Assembly (NCBI RefSeq): GCF_012933385.1
Contig: NZ_JABBPN010000014.1
Span: 1-64,000 of the forward strand
Direction of reading: 5' to 3'
Length of the DNA: 64,000 nucleotides
DNA from: Paenibacillus lemnae
GTDB taxonomy: Bacteria; Bacillota; Bacilli; Paenibacillales; Paenibacillaceae
Shown: piece after piece, positions 52,823-60,633 of the stretch
How the letters are laid out: every line of letters begins with the position of its first letter
Numbering within the stretch: position 1 is the stretch's first letter
Notes under the pieces: generated by a model
Databases searched by the model: none
What the model was told of the DNA's origin: nothing
Seen by the model: only the letters and a program-made list of their open reading frames with translations
Position numbers and translations under genes: made by a program

Positions 52823-53713
52823 ATGAGTACATTAAATATACCTGCAAAGACGTCAGCCTCCTCGGTGAGCCGGTCAGACGGAATGAAAAAGCTGCTGTCC
52901 CGAATTCTGCTTTGGATATTTCTGCTGGTCGTTGCAGCATTTGCTGTTATTCCGATTATCCTTGCTGTGCTGGGTTCTTTAAAATCCAATCTGGATCTGA
53001 CGACAGGTTCCACCGTGCTTCCCCAGGAATGGAAGTTTGGCAATTATGCTCAAGCCTGGTCTGCAGCTAATTTTGCCAGGTTTACATGGAACAGTGTGTT
53101 CATCAGCATATTTACCACGGTCGGCACACTCCTCGTTTCGACTATGGCTGCTTATGCGGCGGCCAGGGTTAACTTTAAAGGGAAAAAGCTCTATATTGTG
53201 ATTCAATCCGCTACCTTGTTCATTTCCATCGGTGCGGTGGTACTGCGACCTCAATTTGATCTTATGGTATCATTAGGTCTGCAGAAATCCCTGTGGGGCG
53301 TAATCATTATCCTCATCAGTGCACATGCTACAACCTTCTTTATGCTCATCGGTTTTGTCCGTGCTGTTCCCAAGGATTTGGATGAGGCGGCGTATATTGA
53401 TGGATGCAACTTTTACAGTGTATATTTAAGAATTATACTGCCGTTATTAACTCCGGCGATCGGGGTCACGGGACTGCTTGTATTCCGCGGTGCATGGAAC
53501 GAATATATTTTGCCGCTGGTATTTACGATGACGGACCCATCGCTTCAGACACTTACGGTTGGCTTGGCTTCACTAAAATACGGTGTCGGTGATGCAGCTC
53601 AATCCCAGCTCATGCTGGCCGGTGCATGTATTTCTATTCTGCCGATGATCATTGTATATATTTTGGCTAACAAATCATTTATGCAAATGACCGCCGGTTC
53701 GGTCAAGGGATGA
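52823..53713 (+). CDS. Carbohydrate ABC importer permease, MalG type
   Basis: A 296-residue permease with a hydrophilic N-terminal 25 residues, six helices, the EAA loop KDLDEAAYIDGCNFYSVYLR, and the family end KSFMQMTAGSVKG. Starts 17 bases after the first permease with AGGGAGG, so they form a pair. The operon includes two-component genes and a binding protein but no ATPase. Confidence 0.91.
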   Translation: MSTLNIPAKTSASSVSRSDGMKKLLSRILLWIFLLVVAAFAVIPIILAVLGSLKSNLDLTTGSTVLPQEWKFGNYAQAWSAANFARFTWNSVFISIFTTVGTLLVSTMAAYAAARVNFKGKKLYIVIQSATLFISIGAVVLRPQFDLMVSLGLQKSLWGVIIILISAHATTFFMLIGFVRAVPKDLDEAAYIDGCNFYSVYLRIILPLLTPAIGVTGLLVFRGAWNEYILPLVFTMTDPSLQTLTVGLASLKYGVGDAAQSQLMLAGACISILPMIIVYILANKSFMQMTAGSVKG

Positions 53714-53756
53714 TTCATCCGGCGGTTCCTACATTTTTTGAAGAGGTGCCGCCGCC

Positions 53757-55508
53757 ATGTTGAAACAGCTAATTTATAAAACCTCTCTCAAAAGAAGGAC
53801 CTGGATATCGTTCGCGGTTCTAACAGCCTTTTGCATTGCTGTGACGGGAATATGGTCTTATTTCACGGCAGCTAGAGCCATGGAGAACAACGCAGTCAAT
53901 CTGAACCGGAATGTACTTCATCAGTCCGTTAAGGTACTGGATCAGAAGTTGAAACAGATTATTGTTGCTTCCTCCACTATTATGCTGAACGAGAGCTATA
54001 AGGAGACCATGAGGGATATTCAAGCCGGGAATACCAGTCAGTACTATGTGAATTTTTCTCTGCTTCAAACCTCCTTTTCACAGACAGAACTGATTGAACA
54101 ATCGATCGACTCGATTCTGATCAGCACACCAAGCGGGGACTTTTATCCATCCAGGCTGCGTCGAAGCGGTATCCCGATTCAGGAGACGCTGCTGTATCAG
54201 CGAATTAAGGATGACCCCGAGTCTGGCTGGGTGGAGACTCATCATGATAAGTTATTTGCAGGAGATAAGCCGGTGATATCCTTCATCATGCAGCCCATGA
54301 TGGAGTTCTATATCCCCGATTTATTTCTCGTTGTAAATGTAAAAGGGGATCTATTGAAAGAAAGCTTAAAGGGAGGAGCTCCTTTAGATGCTGGCCGGCT
54401 GCTGCTTATGGACACTTCAGGAAGAAGTGTGTTTGAGGAGAGGCAGCGGCCGGATTGGACAAGTTCTGATGCATTTATGGACCTCATGCTCTCTGAAGAA
54501 CGAGGAAGCTTCGAATATGAAACAGGAGATGACCGCGTACTGGTCAGCTTTGAACGCTCAACGTTTGCGAAAGACTGGATTTTGATCAGCTATCTTTCAA
54601 AAACAGAGCTTCTCCAGCCGGTTCAAAACATTCAATGGCTGGTGCTGATGGTCATGTTCATCTGTATTGGCATCGCGCTGCTGCTTGCAAGGTATCTTTC
54701 TGGGCTGCTGCTTGCCCCCTTGCTAAAACTTCAAAAAGCGATGGTGCGGGTCGAACAGGAAGATTTGAGCGCGCGCTTCGAGAGTCCATTCCAGGATGAA
54801 ATTGGTTATGCCGGACGCCGATTTAATCAGATGGTGGAGCGGATCGAGGATCTGATCGGTGAAGTCAAGGACAATGAAGAAGAAAAACGCAGAGCGGAAA
54901 TCAAAGCACTTCAGGCTCAGATCGATCCTCATTTTCTATACAATACGCTCAACACAATTTTCTGGAAATGTGAGATGGATGAATACGAGGATGTGAAGGA
55001 GATGGTGATTTCTCTTTCTTCCTTATTCAGACTGGGGCTCAATGGCGGACAGGAAATGACAACACTGGGGAAGGAGCTGGAGCATGTTACACAATATTTG
55101 CGGCTGCAGCAGCAGTGTTATGAAGGTCTGTTTCAATATTCGGTTACAGTGCCGCCAGAGCTGCTGGACATGCCGATCCTTAAAATTCTCCTCCAGCCGC
55201 TTGTGGAAAACTCCATTCTGCATGGATTCCGCGATATTCGAAAGCAGGGCTTAATTCATATTGAAGTCAGCGAACAAGACGGATTTCTGATCATCCTTGT
55301 TAAGGATAATGGAACCGGAATTGATGAAGATAAGCTGGAAGATAATATCAACCGTTCACCTGAATCAGGCGGGTATGCGCTCCGAAACATTATGAGCAGA
55401 CTTGAATTATATTACGGCAGTGAAGCCATATTATCGCTTCATAGAACAGTGAATGAAGAAACCGAAGCGAGGATTCTCATTCCCGTGGAAAGGCGGATTC
55501 CATCATGA
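53757..55508 (+). CDS. Sensor histidine kinase, YesM-like
   Basis: A 583-residue membrane kinase. Transmembrane helix about 18-40, extracytoplasmic sensor about 45-285, second helix about 288-312, HAMP domain about 313-365 (ARYLSGLLLAPLLKLQKAM), then the kinase core. The phospho-acceptor is His392 in QAQIDPHFLYNTLN, a standard family motif. QPLVENSILHGF and VKDNGTGID form the ATP-binding part. The start is preceded by GAGGTG. Stop and next start overlap by 4 bp (ATGA), coupling it to its response regulator. It probably senses the oligosaccharide taken up by the flanking importer. Confidence 0.93.
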   Translation: MLKQLIYKTSLKRRTWISFAVLTAFCIAVTGIWSYFTAARAMENNAVNLNRNVLHQSVKVLDQKLKQIIVASSTIMLNESYKETMRDIQAGNTSQYYVNFSLLQTSFSQTELIEQSIDSILISTPSGDFYPSRLRRSGIPIQETLLYQRIKDDPESGWVETHHDKLFAGDKPVISFIMQPMMEFYIPDLFLVVNVKGDLLKESLKGGAPLDAGRLLLMDTSGRSVFEERQRPDWTSSDAFMDLMLSEERGSFEYETGDDRVLVSFERSTFAKDWILISYLSKTELLQPVQNIQWLVLMVMFICIGIALLLARYLSGLLLAPLLKLQKAMVRVEQEDLSARFESPFQDEIGYAGRRFNQMVERIEDLIGEVKDNEEEKRRAEIKALQAQIDPHFLYNTLNTIFWKCEMDEYEDVKEMVISLSSLFRLGLNGGQEMTTLGKELEHVTQYLRLQQQCYEGLFQYSVTVPPELLDMPILKILLQPLVENSILHGFRDIRKQGLIHIEVSEQDGFLIILVKDNGTGIDEDKLEDNINRSPESGGYALRNIMSRLELYYGSEAILSLHRTVNEETEARILIPVERRIPS

Positions 55509-57121
55509 AATCAGTCACAGAGCAGCATAGCATTTGTATCATTGATGATATTCCAGCCGTCGTACGCGGCCTGTCCACCCGTATACCCTGGGAGGAGTAC
55601 GGAATTCGTGTCGCAGCGACAGCCTCAAATGGTGAAGAAGGACTGCAGATGATACGTGAAATGAAACCGGACATCGTATTGACGGACATACGGATGCCTT
55701 TCATGGATGGATTGGAAATGATGAAGACTGTACTTCAGGAGCAGCCCCAAATGAAGTTGATTCTCTTGACCGGTTTTTCGGATTTCAGCCACGCCCAGGA
55801 AGCGATTAAGCTGGGAGCTCTTGAATTGATTATGAAGCCCTTCACGAAGGATCAGGTTCTGGAATCTGTTTTGAAAGCTAAAAAAATGCTGGAACGGGAA
55901 CAAAATGACCAGGAGCAAAAGTACCGACTTGAACGGCAGCTGCGGGAAAGCCTGCCCTTTCTGAGACAGGAGCATATGAAACTTCTCGTCCGGTATGGAT
56001 CTGCACCCAATCATCAGCAGAAACCATGGGATTTCTACGGCATTGATATGGAGCGCCGCGGTTTTTGTGTGATGACAGCCGAAATTGATTTTTTTGACGA
56101 AAAAACTTCGAAACGCTCTGTTCACGAGGTGGAGCTGATTCGGTTTGCTGTCCAGAATATTTTGGAGGAGACGATCCAGAGCCATACCCACGGCATTGTG
56201 TTTCGGGAACATATCCACCAGTACATTATGGTGTTTAATCCGCCGGAGACGCTGGATCGTGAGCAGCTGGCAGAGACCTGCAGAGAGAACGTGAGCCGGT
56301 ATTCCTATCAGACCGTTTCAATCGGAATCGGAACTACAGTGGAAAAAGCGGATCAGTTGCCGCTCTCCTATGCGCAGTCCATGTCAGCGCTGGCCCGTAC
56401 GTTTATGACCGGAGGGGACAGTGTCTTTTTGTACGCTGATGCATCTGAGGGTAATATTCCGCATTATTCCTATGAGAAAGAAAAAGAGCTGCTGTATTGT
56501 CTCCGTTCAGTCAATCTCGACAAAGCCGTGCAGCAGCTTCAGGAAATATGGACAGACTGGCTGTCTGTGTCTGATCTTCCGGACCCCGGCATGATGAAAA
56601 CGATGTGCCTGGAGATGGGACATTCGATTTTTCGCGTCTTTATGGAAAAGGTCAGCGAGGAGGAAGCGAAGGAACTGAAGAAAATTCTTTCTTCCATGAA
56701 TCTGGCCGTATCCTTTGATGAACTTCGAGAGCAGATCAGTCATTTGTGCCGTCTGGGCTGCCGGATTCTGCAGGCAAAACAGATCAGCGATGCCAAAGCG
56801 GTGGTAGATCAGGCGATCCAATTTATCGACCGTAATCTGCATCGTAACCTTACCATCGCGGATTGTGCGAAGTCGGTGCATTTGAGCCCGAGCTATTTTT
56901 CCAACCTGTTTAAAAAAGAAGCAGGAACTACACTGGCCCAGTATATTATCAGCCGGAAGATGGAGCGTGCCCGCGAATTGGTTCTGGAAGGCATACAGGT
57001 GCAGGATATCGCCGCATCGTTAGGTTACGAAGACAGGCCTTATTTCACGGAGCTGTTCAAGAAACATACAGGACTGACTCCGACGGATTTCCGTGCAAAA
57101 TATAATCTAAATGAAAGTTAG
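55505..57121 (+). CDS. AraC-type response regulator, YesN-like
   Basis: A 538-residue regulator. The receiver domain (about 8-125) has IIDDIPAVVRG, phospho-acceptor Asp61 in LTDIRMPFMDG, and Lys in IMKPFTKDQ. The C-terminal AraC domain (about 435-535) has LTIADCAKSVHLSPSYFSNL and VQDIAASLGYEDRPYFTELF and ends GLTPTDFRAKYN. Co-translated with the kinase. Likely activates the importer, and perhaps the divergent lyase operon. Confidence 0.92.
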   Translation: MKSVTEQHSICIIDDIPAVVRGLSTRIPWEEYGIRVAATASNGEEGLQMIREMKPDIVLTDIRMPFMDGLEMMKTVLQEQPQMKLILLTGFSDFSHAQEAIKLGALELIMKPFTKDQVLESVLKAKKMLEREQNDQEQKYRLERQLRESLPFLRQEHMKLLVRYGSAPNHQQKPWDFYGIDMERRGFCVMTAEIDFFDEKTSKRSVHEVELIRFAVQNILEETIQSHTHGIVFREHIHQYIMVFNPPETLDREQLAETCRENVSRYSYQTVSIGIGTTVEKADQLPLSYAQSMSALARTFMTGGDSVFLYADASEGNIPHYSYEKEKELLYCLRSVNLDKAVQQLQEIWTDWLSVSDLPDPGMMKTMCLEMGHSIFRVFMEKVSEEEAKELKKILSSMNLAVSFDELREQISHLCRLGCRILQAKQISDAKAVVDQAIQFIDRNLHRNLTIADCAKSVHLSPSYFSNLFKKEAGTTLAQYIISRKMERARELVLEGIQVQDIAASLGYEDRPYFTELFKKHTGLTPTDFRAKYNLNES

Positions 57122-57141
57122 GCAGCATAGTTGTTTCCTCT

Positions 57142-57187
57142 CCCTTCCACAGTTATTTTCTCCTTCACTACATGCTGGAAGGGTCTT
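57142..57187 (+). terminator. Possible weak terminator between regulator and binding-protein genes
   Basis: Perfect 8-bp stem CCCTTCCA / TGGAAGGG with a 26-nt loop followed by TCTTTT. It lies just before a perfect -10 box, so it may separate a low-level regulator transcript from a high-level binding-protein transcript. Confidence 0.45.
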
Positions 57188-57188
57188 T

Positions 57189-57215
57189 TATAATGACCTT
57201 AAGAAAGCGATTACA
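57189..57215 (+). promoter_or_regulatory. -10 box with overlapping cre-like site for the binding-protein gene
   Basis: TATAAT at 57189-57194 is followed 7 bases later by AGAAAGCGATTACA (57202-57215), matching the CcpA cre consensus at 13 of 14 positions. The -35 is weak (TTCACT at 19-base spacing). CcpA bound here would block initiation. Confidence 0.6.
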
Positions 57216-57232
57216 AAACAGGAGGGACATCG

Positions 57233-58615
57233 ATGAAAAAGAACAAATGGCTTCATACGAGCATGGCACTCATTCTGGCGGCAGCACTCACAGCCTGCTC
57301 TTCCTCAGGAGCAGTAGAGAACGAGACAAGTGCAGAAAGCACGGATGGAACAACCAAGCTGGTGTATTGGACAATGGATCGTCATGATGCGGGTTATATA
57401 GAGGACAAAATCAAAGAATACGAATCGTTGAATCCCGGGATTGACATTGAGATGAAGGTCATGGCCGAGAATTACGCGCAGTCGGTGGATATCGCTTTTT
57501 CCAGCAAACAGGCGCCTGACATTCTTAAAGTGACCTCGCTGCCCACATGGGTGAAAAAAGGGTATGTTGAACCCTTTGATGATCATATGAGCGACGAGAT
57601 GAAGGAAAGATTCAAGGACCTGATCATTGAAGAGAAAAATATGATCGATGGTAAAGTATATTCGCTGCCGAACACCGGACAGTTTTGGCGTCTGATATAT
57701 AATGTGGATCTCTTTGAAAAAGCAGGCATTCAGGAGCCGCCGGCTACGCTGGATGAAATGGTGGCCGCAGCCAAAAAAATAACTGAAGTCGGCAAGGAAA
57801 GCGGAGCTTATGGCTTTGCAGGTAATTTCAAGAGTCCAAGCGGTTTTGAGCGTGTCGCTTATCCAACAACAACATTAGGAAAAGGTATGGTTTCCGAAGG
57901 ATATAACTTTAAGACCGGACAATTTGATTTCACAGTTTATAAAGATGTCGCGGTCGCGCTGCGTCAAATCAGAGAAGACGGCAGTATGCTTCCGGGCTCG
58001 GAATCCCTTGATGTGGATCCGCTTCGTGCCCAGTTTGCACAAGGCAAAATCGGCATGTATTTCAACCACTCCGTGGAGCCGAGTGTGTTCAAGTCCCAGT
58101 TTCCTACAGAAGTTCGCTGGGCCGCTGCCATGCCTCCTACAGTGGATGGTGAGCGAAACGGAGCAGCAGAAGTCATTTCGGGAACCTATCTGGCACTAAG
58201 CAAAAATTCTGAGCACAAAGAAGAGGCCTGGAAATTTATCGAATGGATGTACAGTGATGAGGTTCAAGTGGCCTACCAGGAAGCAGGTAACGGCGTTTCC
58301 GTTATCCCTTCGGTTGCTGCGAAAGCTGGAGCACCCGACATTGCGGGAATTGAGTATTTCCTGCCGACTAATGAGGACGCCATTTATCCGGCGAATCCTA
58401 CAGGTGTAACAGAAGGACGCGTAGAGGGCGTTAAAAAAGGTGATATCTTCAACAAGTTTATTTTTAGCGGTGGAGATTTGGATAAAGATCTGGCAGATTT
58501 GAATGCACGTTATAATGCTGCACTCGAAAAAGCCAGAGCAGCCGGCGACACCAATGTCCAGCCGATGCCGGACTTTAACCCGGGTGATTTGAAGGGCACG
58601 CTTGTTAAAGAATAA
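57233..58615 (+). CDS. Extracellular sugar-binding lipoprotein (family 1)
   Basis: A 460-residue lipoprotein; lipobox LTAC (AALTAC) gives Cys22. The solute-binding fold has DIEMKVMAENYAQSVDIAFS, QAPDILKVTSLPTWVKKGYV, KVYSLPNTGQFWRLIYNVDL and EEAWKFIEWMYSDEVQ. It closes the third sugar system: two permeases and a two-component system lie upstream, and the lyase-KdgF operon is divergent. A separate -10 box with a cre-like site suggests strong, catabolite-repressed expression. The ribosome binding site is AGGAGGG. The glycan is inferred, not seen. Confidence 0.92.
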   Translation: MKKNKWLHTSMALILAAALTACSSSGAVENETSAESTDGTTKLVYWTMDRHDAGYIEDKIKEYESLNPGIDIEMKVMAENYAQSVDIAFSSKQAPDILKVTSLPTWVKKGYVEPFDDHMSDEMKERFKDLIIEEKNMIDGKVYSLPNTGQFWRLIYNVDLFEKAGIQEPPATLDEMVAAAKKITEVGKESGAYGFAGNFKSPSGFERVAYPTTTLGKGMVSEGYNFKTGQFDFTVYKDVAVALRQIREDGSMLPGSESLDVDPLRAQFAQGKIGMYFNHSVEPSVFKSQFPTEVRWAAAMPPTVDGERNGAAEVISGTYLALSKNSEHKEEAWKFIEWMYSDEVQVAYQEAGNGVSVIPSVAAKAGAPDIAGIEYFLPTNEDAIYPANPTGVTEGRVEGVKKGDIFNKFIFSGGDLDKDLADLNARYNAALEKARAAGDTNVQPMPDFNPGDLKGTLVKE

Positions 58616-58627
58616 CTGAATAAAAAT

Positions 58628-58669
58628 GCCGTCCTACATGATTTTGAATCTTAGGGCGGCTCTTTTTTT
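58628..58669 (+). terminator. Rho-independent terminator after sugar system 3
   Basis: Stem GCCGTCCTA / TAGGGCGGC (one G-U) with a 15-nt loop, followed by TCTTTTTTT. Confidence 0.85.
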
Positions 58670-58776
58670 GTTGAAGATGTTGGGTATCATTATCGTTTTT
58701 CCTGGATTATTTGGAGGTTTATGGTATCCTTTAATAACTAGATTAGCTTAATTTTCAGAAGGGAGGGAAAGAGGAC

Positions 58777-59109
58777 ATCCAAATCTTCAATAAAGATGCT
58801 GATAAAAGATCACTTTTTGTAAAGAGATGGTCTGCTCAAAGAGAAAAAGGAAAGACAAAATATATCATCACAAGAGGAATCCTTGCCGGTTCTATATTGT
58901 TTACTGTTTGGCTGGTGGTATCGATCATTGAAATCCGGGCTTCAGAGTTTAAAACCGCTTTATACATCAGTGATCCGGAACGTATCTTAAGATCTTGTCT
59001 GATCTGGTTTGCTTGCTTTATGGCACAAGGTTTTGTTCTCTCAGGCAGCAGATGGAAAAATAATGAGAACCGGTTTGTAGAATATCAGGACAGGGAGAGT
59101 CTTTTATGA
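58777..59109 (+). CDS. Small membrane protein with apparent ATC start
   Basis: About 110 residues: a basic N-terminal part (NKDADKRSLFVKRWSAQREK), then two predicted helices (GILAGSILFTVWLVVSIIEI and LIWFACFMAQGFVLSG) and a charged tail. The family is not recognised. The open frame starts at 58747 and no ATG, GTG or TTG occurs before 58897, which would cut into the first helix. The ribosome binding site GGGAGGG lies 9 bases before ATC at 58777, the best-placed start. It overlaps the next gene by 4 bp (ATGA), so it is co-translated with the GNAT gene. Confidence 0.6.
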   Translation: MQIFNKDADKRSLFVKRWSAQREKGKTKYIITRGILAGSILFTVWLVVSIIEIRASEFKTALYISDPERILRSCLIWFACFMAQGFVLSGSRWKNNENRFVEYQDRESLL

Positions 59110-59555
59110 AGGTTAAGCAGTATCAGCAAATGGATTTAATGGAGTGCGTGAATGTCTTTATGCAGGTTTGTAATCAAGAGCCCTGGAATGACAGCTGGAT
59201 AGAGAGTACCGCTGAACGCTACTTAAAGGATATAACCTTAACTCCGGGTTTTCTTGGAATTACTATCATTCAGAATGAAACGATCGTGGGTTTTGTATTC
59301 GGTGTGATCAGACATTGGTGGAGCGGCGACGAATTCTTTATCCACGAAATGTGCGTCCGTTCTGACCTGCAGAACTCCGGGATTGGTTCCATATTGCTGC
59401 AAACTTTGGAAGAAGAACTGATTAACGCGAAGGTGGGCAATATCACACTGCTTACAGATAGAAACATCCCCGCAGAAACCTTTTATAAGAAGTTCGGATT
59501 CTCAGCCGTGGAACGATTAGTATTTTTGAATAAGAACCTGGATTATAACAGATGA
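59106..59555 (+). CDS. GNAT family N-acetyltransferase
   Basis: A 149-residue GNAT enzyme. The central strand FFIHEMCVRSDLQNSGIGSI contains the acetyl-CoA pyrophosphate motif (Q/N-xx-GIG) and is followed by a helix (LLQTLEEELI). The C-terminal YKKFGFSAVERLVFL is the conserved closing strand. The start overlaps the membrane-protein stop (ATGA). The substrate is unknown, and coupling to a small membrane protein is unusual for GNATs. Confidence 0.87.
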   Translation: MKVKQYQQMDLMECVNVFMQVCNQEPWNDSWIESTAERYLKDITLTPGFLGITIIQNETIVGFVFGVIRHWWSGDEFFIHEMCVRSDLQNSGIGSILLQTLEEELINAKVGNITLLTDRNIPAETFYKKFGFSAVERLVFLNKNLDYNR

Positions 59556-59597
59556 GCATAGGCCGGACTAAGCAGGTATGAAAAGAGGAATGAAGCT

Positions 59598-60200
59598 ATG
59601 AAGAATTATAGAATGTTGTCTGTTTTAGTGCTGTCTGTATCACTCATATCCGCCTGCAGTAGTTCTAATGAATCTGTGGTAACGAGTAAAAAAATTGCGG
59701 ACTCATCTCCTTTATCATCTTCTGAAATATCAACCAAACATGTCTCCGATCCCCCAACGTTTACAGAGCCTAGTTCTGCTGAATGGGTTGAGTACAGCCG
59801 TGCGGTCAGAGAGTATTTTTACTATCGGAGTCAAGCTGTTCTTCATGATGATATGGAACTGTTGATGAACAGATACCCTGATTTGCGAGAAGGTGAAATT
59901 GCTGATCGGGGAATCAATATGTACAAAAATCTAACCCATCATCCTTCTTCTGATCAATTGATTCATGTTAATTTTGATATCGAAGACCGGAATCGAATTG
60001 GAGTGCATCACGCGGAGAATGGTGAAATCATTTTACAAGTACACGGTATGATCGAATATGTTCACAAGGATTTTGAAACCTCCGGCAGTGAATTACTGAT
60101 CAATCTCTATCTGAAAAAAGAGGGCGATGACTGGACTGTGACAAAGACCGATGAATATCTCGATGCCGAATATAAAGAGTGGGTCACATCCCAGAATTAA
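59598..60200 (+). CDS. Hypothetical lipoprotein
   Basis: A 200-residue protein with lipobox LISAC (Cys20) and a Ser/Thr/Pro-rich linker (about 20-60). The mature domain has EWVEYSRAVREYFYYRSQAV, LLMNRYPDLREGEIADRGIN and a beta-rich end (LLINLYLKKEGDDWTVTKTD) that looks like an NTF2/SnoaL-like or cystatin fold. The family is not recognised. The ribosome binding site AAAAGAGG is 7-9 bases before the ATG. A strong terminator follows. Confidence 0.77.
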   Translation: MKNYRMLSVLVLSVSLISACSSSNESVVTSKKIADSSPLSSSEISTKHVSDPPTFTEPSSAEWVEYSRAVREYFYYRSQAVLHDDMELLMNRYPDLREGEIADRGINMYKNLTHHPSSDQLIHVNFDIEDRNRIGVHHAENGEIILQVHGMIEYVHKDFETSGSELLINLYLKKEGDDWTVTKTDEYLDAEYKEWVTSQN

Positions 60201-60233
60201 TGTTTGAAGGGTTACAACCATTTAAACGAATTT

Positions 60234-60267
60234 AAACCGCAAAAGACTCGGTTCTTTTGCGGTTTTT
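60234..60267 (+). terminator. Rho-independent terminator
   Basis: 12-bp stem AAACCGCAAAAG / CTTTTGCGGTTT with an 8-nt loop, followed by TT. It ends the lipoprotein transcript and is A-rich on the other side, so it may act both ways. Confidence 0.8.
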
Positions 60268-60300
60268 AATTTGTGTAATGCTAGCAGCCAACGAGCCGAC

Positions 60301-60514
60301 GTATTTGGAAAAGAGAGAACACCATTTTTAACAGCAGCGCTTTATTTAATTGCTAAAATATGATATAAAAACAGATGATGAAAAATTCATAATAGAAAGA
60401 ACAATCATTGGAATAAGCCAGCAGGCCCAACAGGACTTTGATTTTACAAAACCGTATACAGGAAAAAGAACAGGCCCAGCTTGCTCTGAAGAGCAGTGCT
60501 GGGCCTGTTTTTGA
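60301..60514 (+). pseudogene. Possible decayed gene fragment
   Basis: A protein-like frame reads VFGKERTPFLTAALYLIAK to 60357 and continues, after a one-base shift in an AAAA run, as YDIKTDDEKFIIERTIIG, ISQQAQQDFDFTKPYTGK and on to TGA at 60512. The composition looks coding, but no start, ribosome binding site or family is recognised, and the end runs through the hairpin. Chance is a real alternative. Confidence 0.3.
60469..60514. terminator. Strong hairpin with T-tract
   Basis: 12-bp stem AACAGGCCCAGC / GCTGGGCCTGTT with an inner GCTCT / AGAGC hairpin, followed by T on the plus side and TTCTTTTT on the minus side. It lies 17 bases from the 39-bp palindrome and would also stop minus-strand RNA starting there. 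Confidence 0.75.
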
Positions 60515-60530
60515 TTCCGAAATCTGCTGG

Positions 60531-60569
60531 TTTACAAACATTATACATATGATGTATAATGTTTGTAAA
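60531..60569. promoter_or_regulatory. 39-bp perfect palindrome with a symmetric promoter
   Basis: Two identical 18-bp arms around a 3-base centre. The right arm supplies TATAAT and the left arm TTTACA with an 18-base spacer, a near-consensus sigma-A promoter for the desaturase operon. By symmetry the same pair exists on the minus strand. The long perfect dyad also fits a dimeric repressor operator, for example TetR-type. No regulator gene lies in the window nearby. Confidence 0.75.
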
Positions 60570-60633
60570 TTTACCGTTGAGTTAATTATATACGATTATA
60601 GTGTGGATGAACAGCTGAAGGGTGGATGGGTAT

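Larger units (their letters stand above)
60201..60633. other. Gap before the carotenoid operon
   Basis: 433 bases holding the lipoprotein terminator, a possible decayed gene fragment (60301-60514), a second strong hairpin (60469-60514), the 39-bp palindrome with promoter (60531-60569) and the desaturase ribosome binding site. No intact gene is seen. Confidence 0.5.

Noticed and set aside
60353..60541. 62-codon minus-strand open frame
   Set aside because: It overlaps a strong hairpin and the palindrome; no ribosome binding site.
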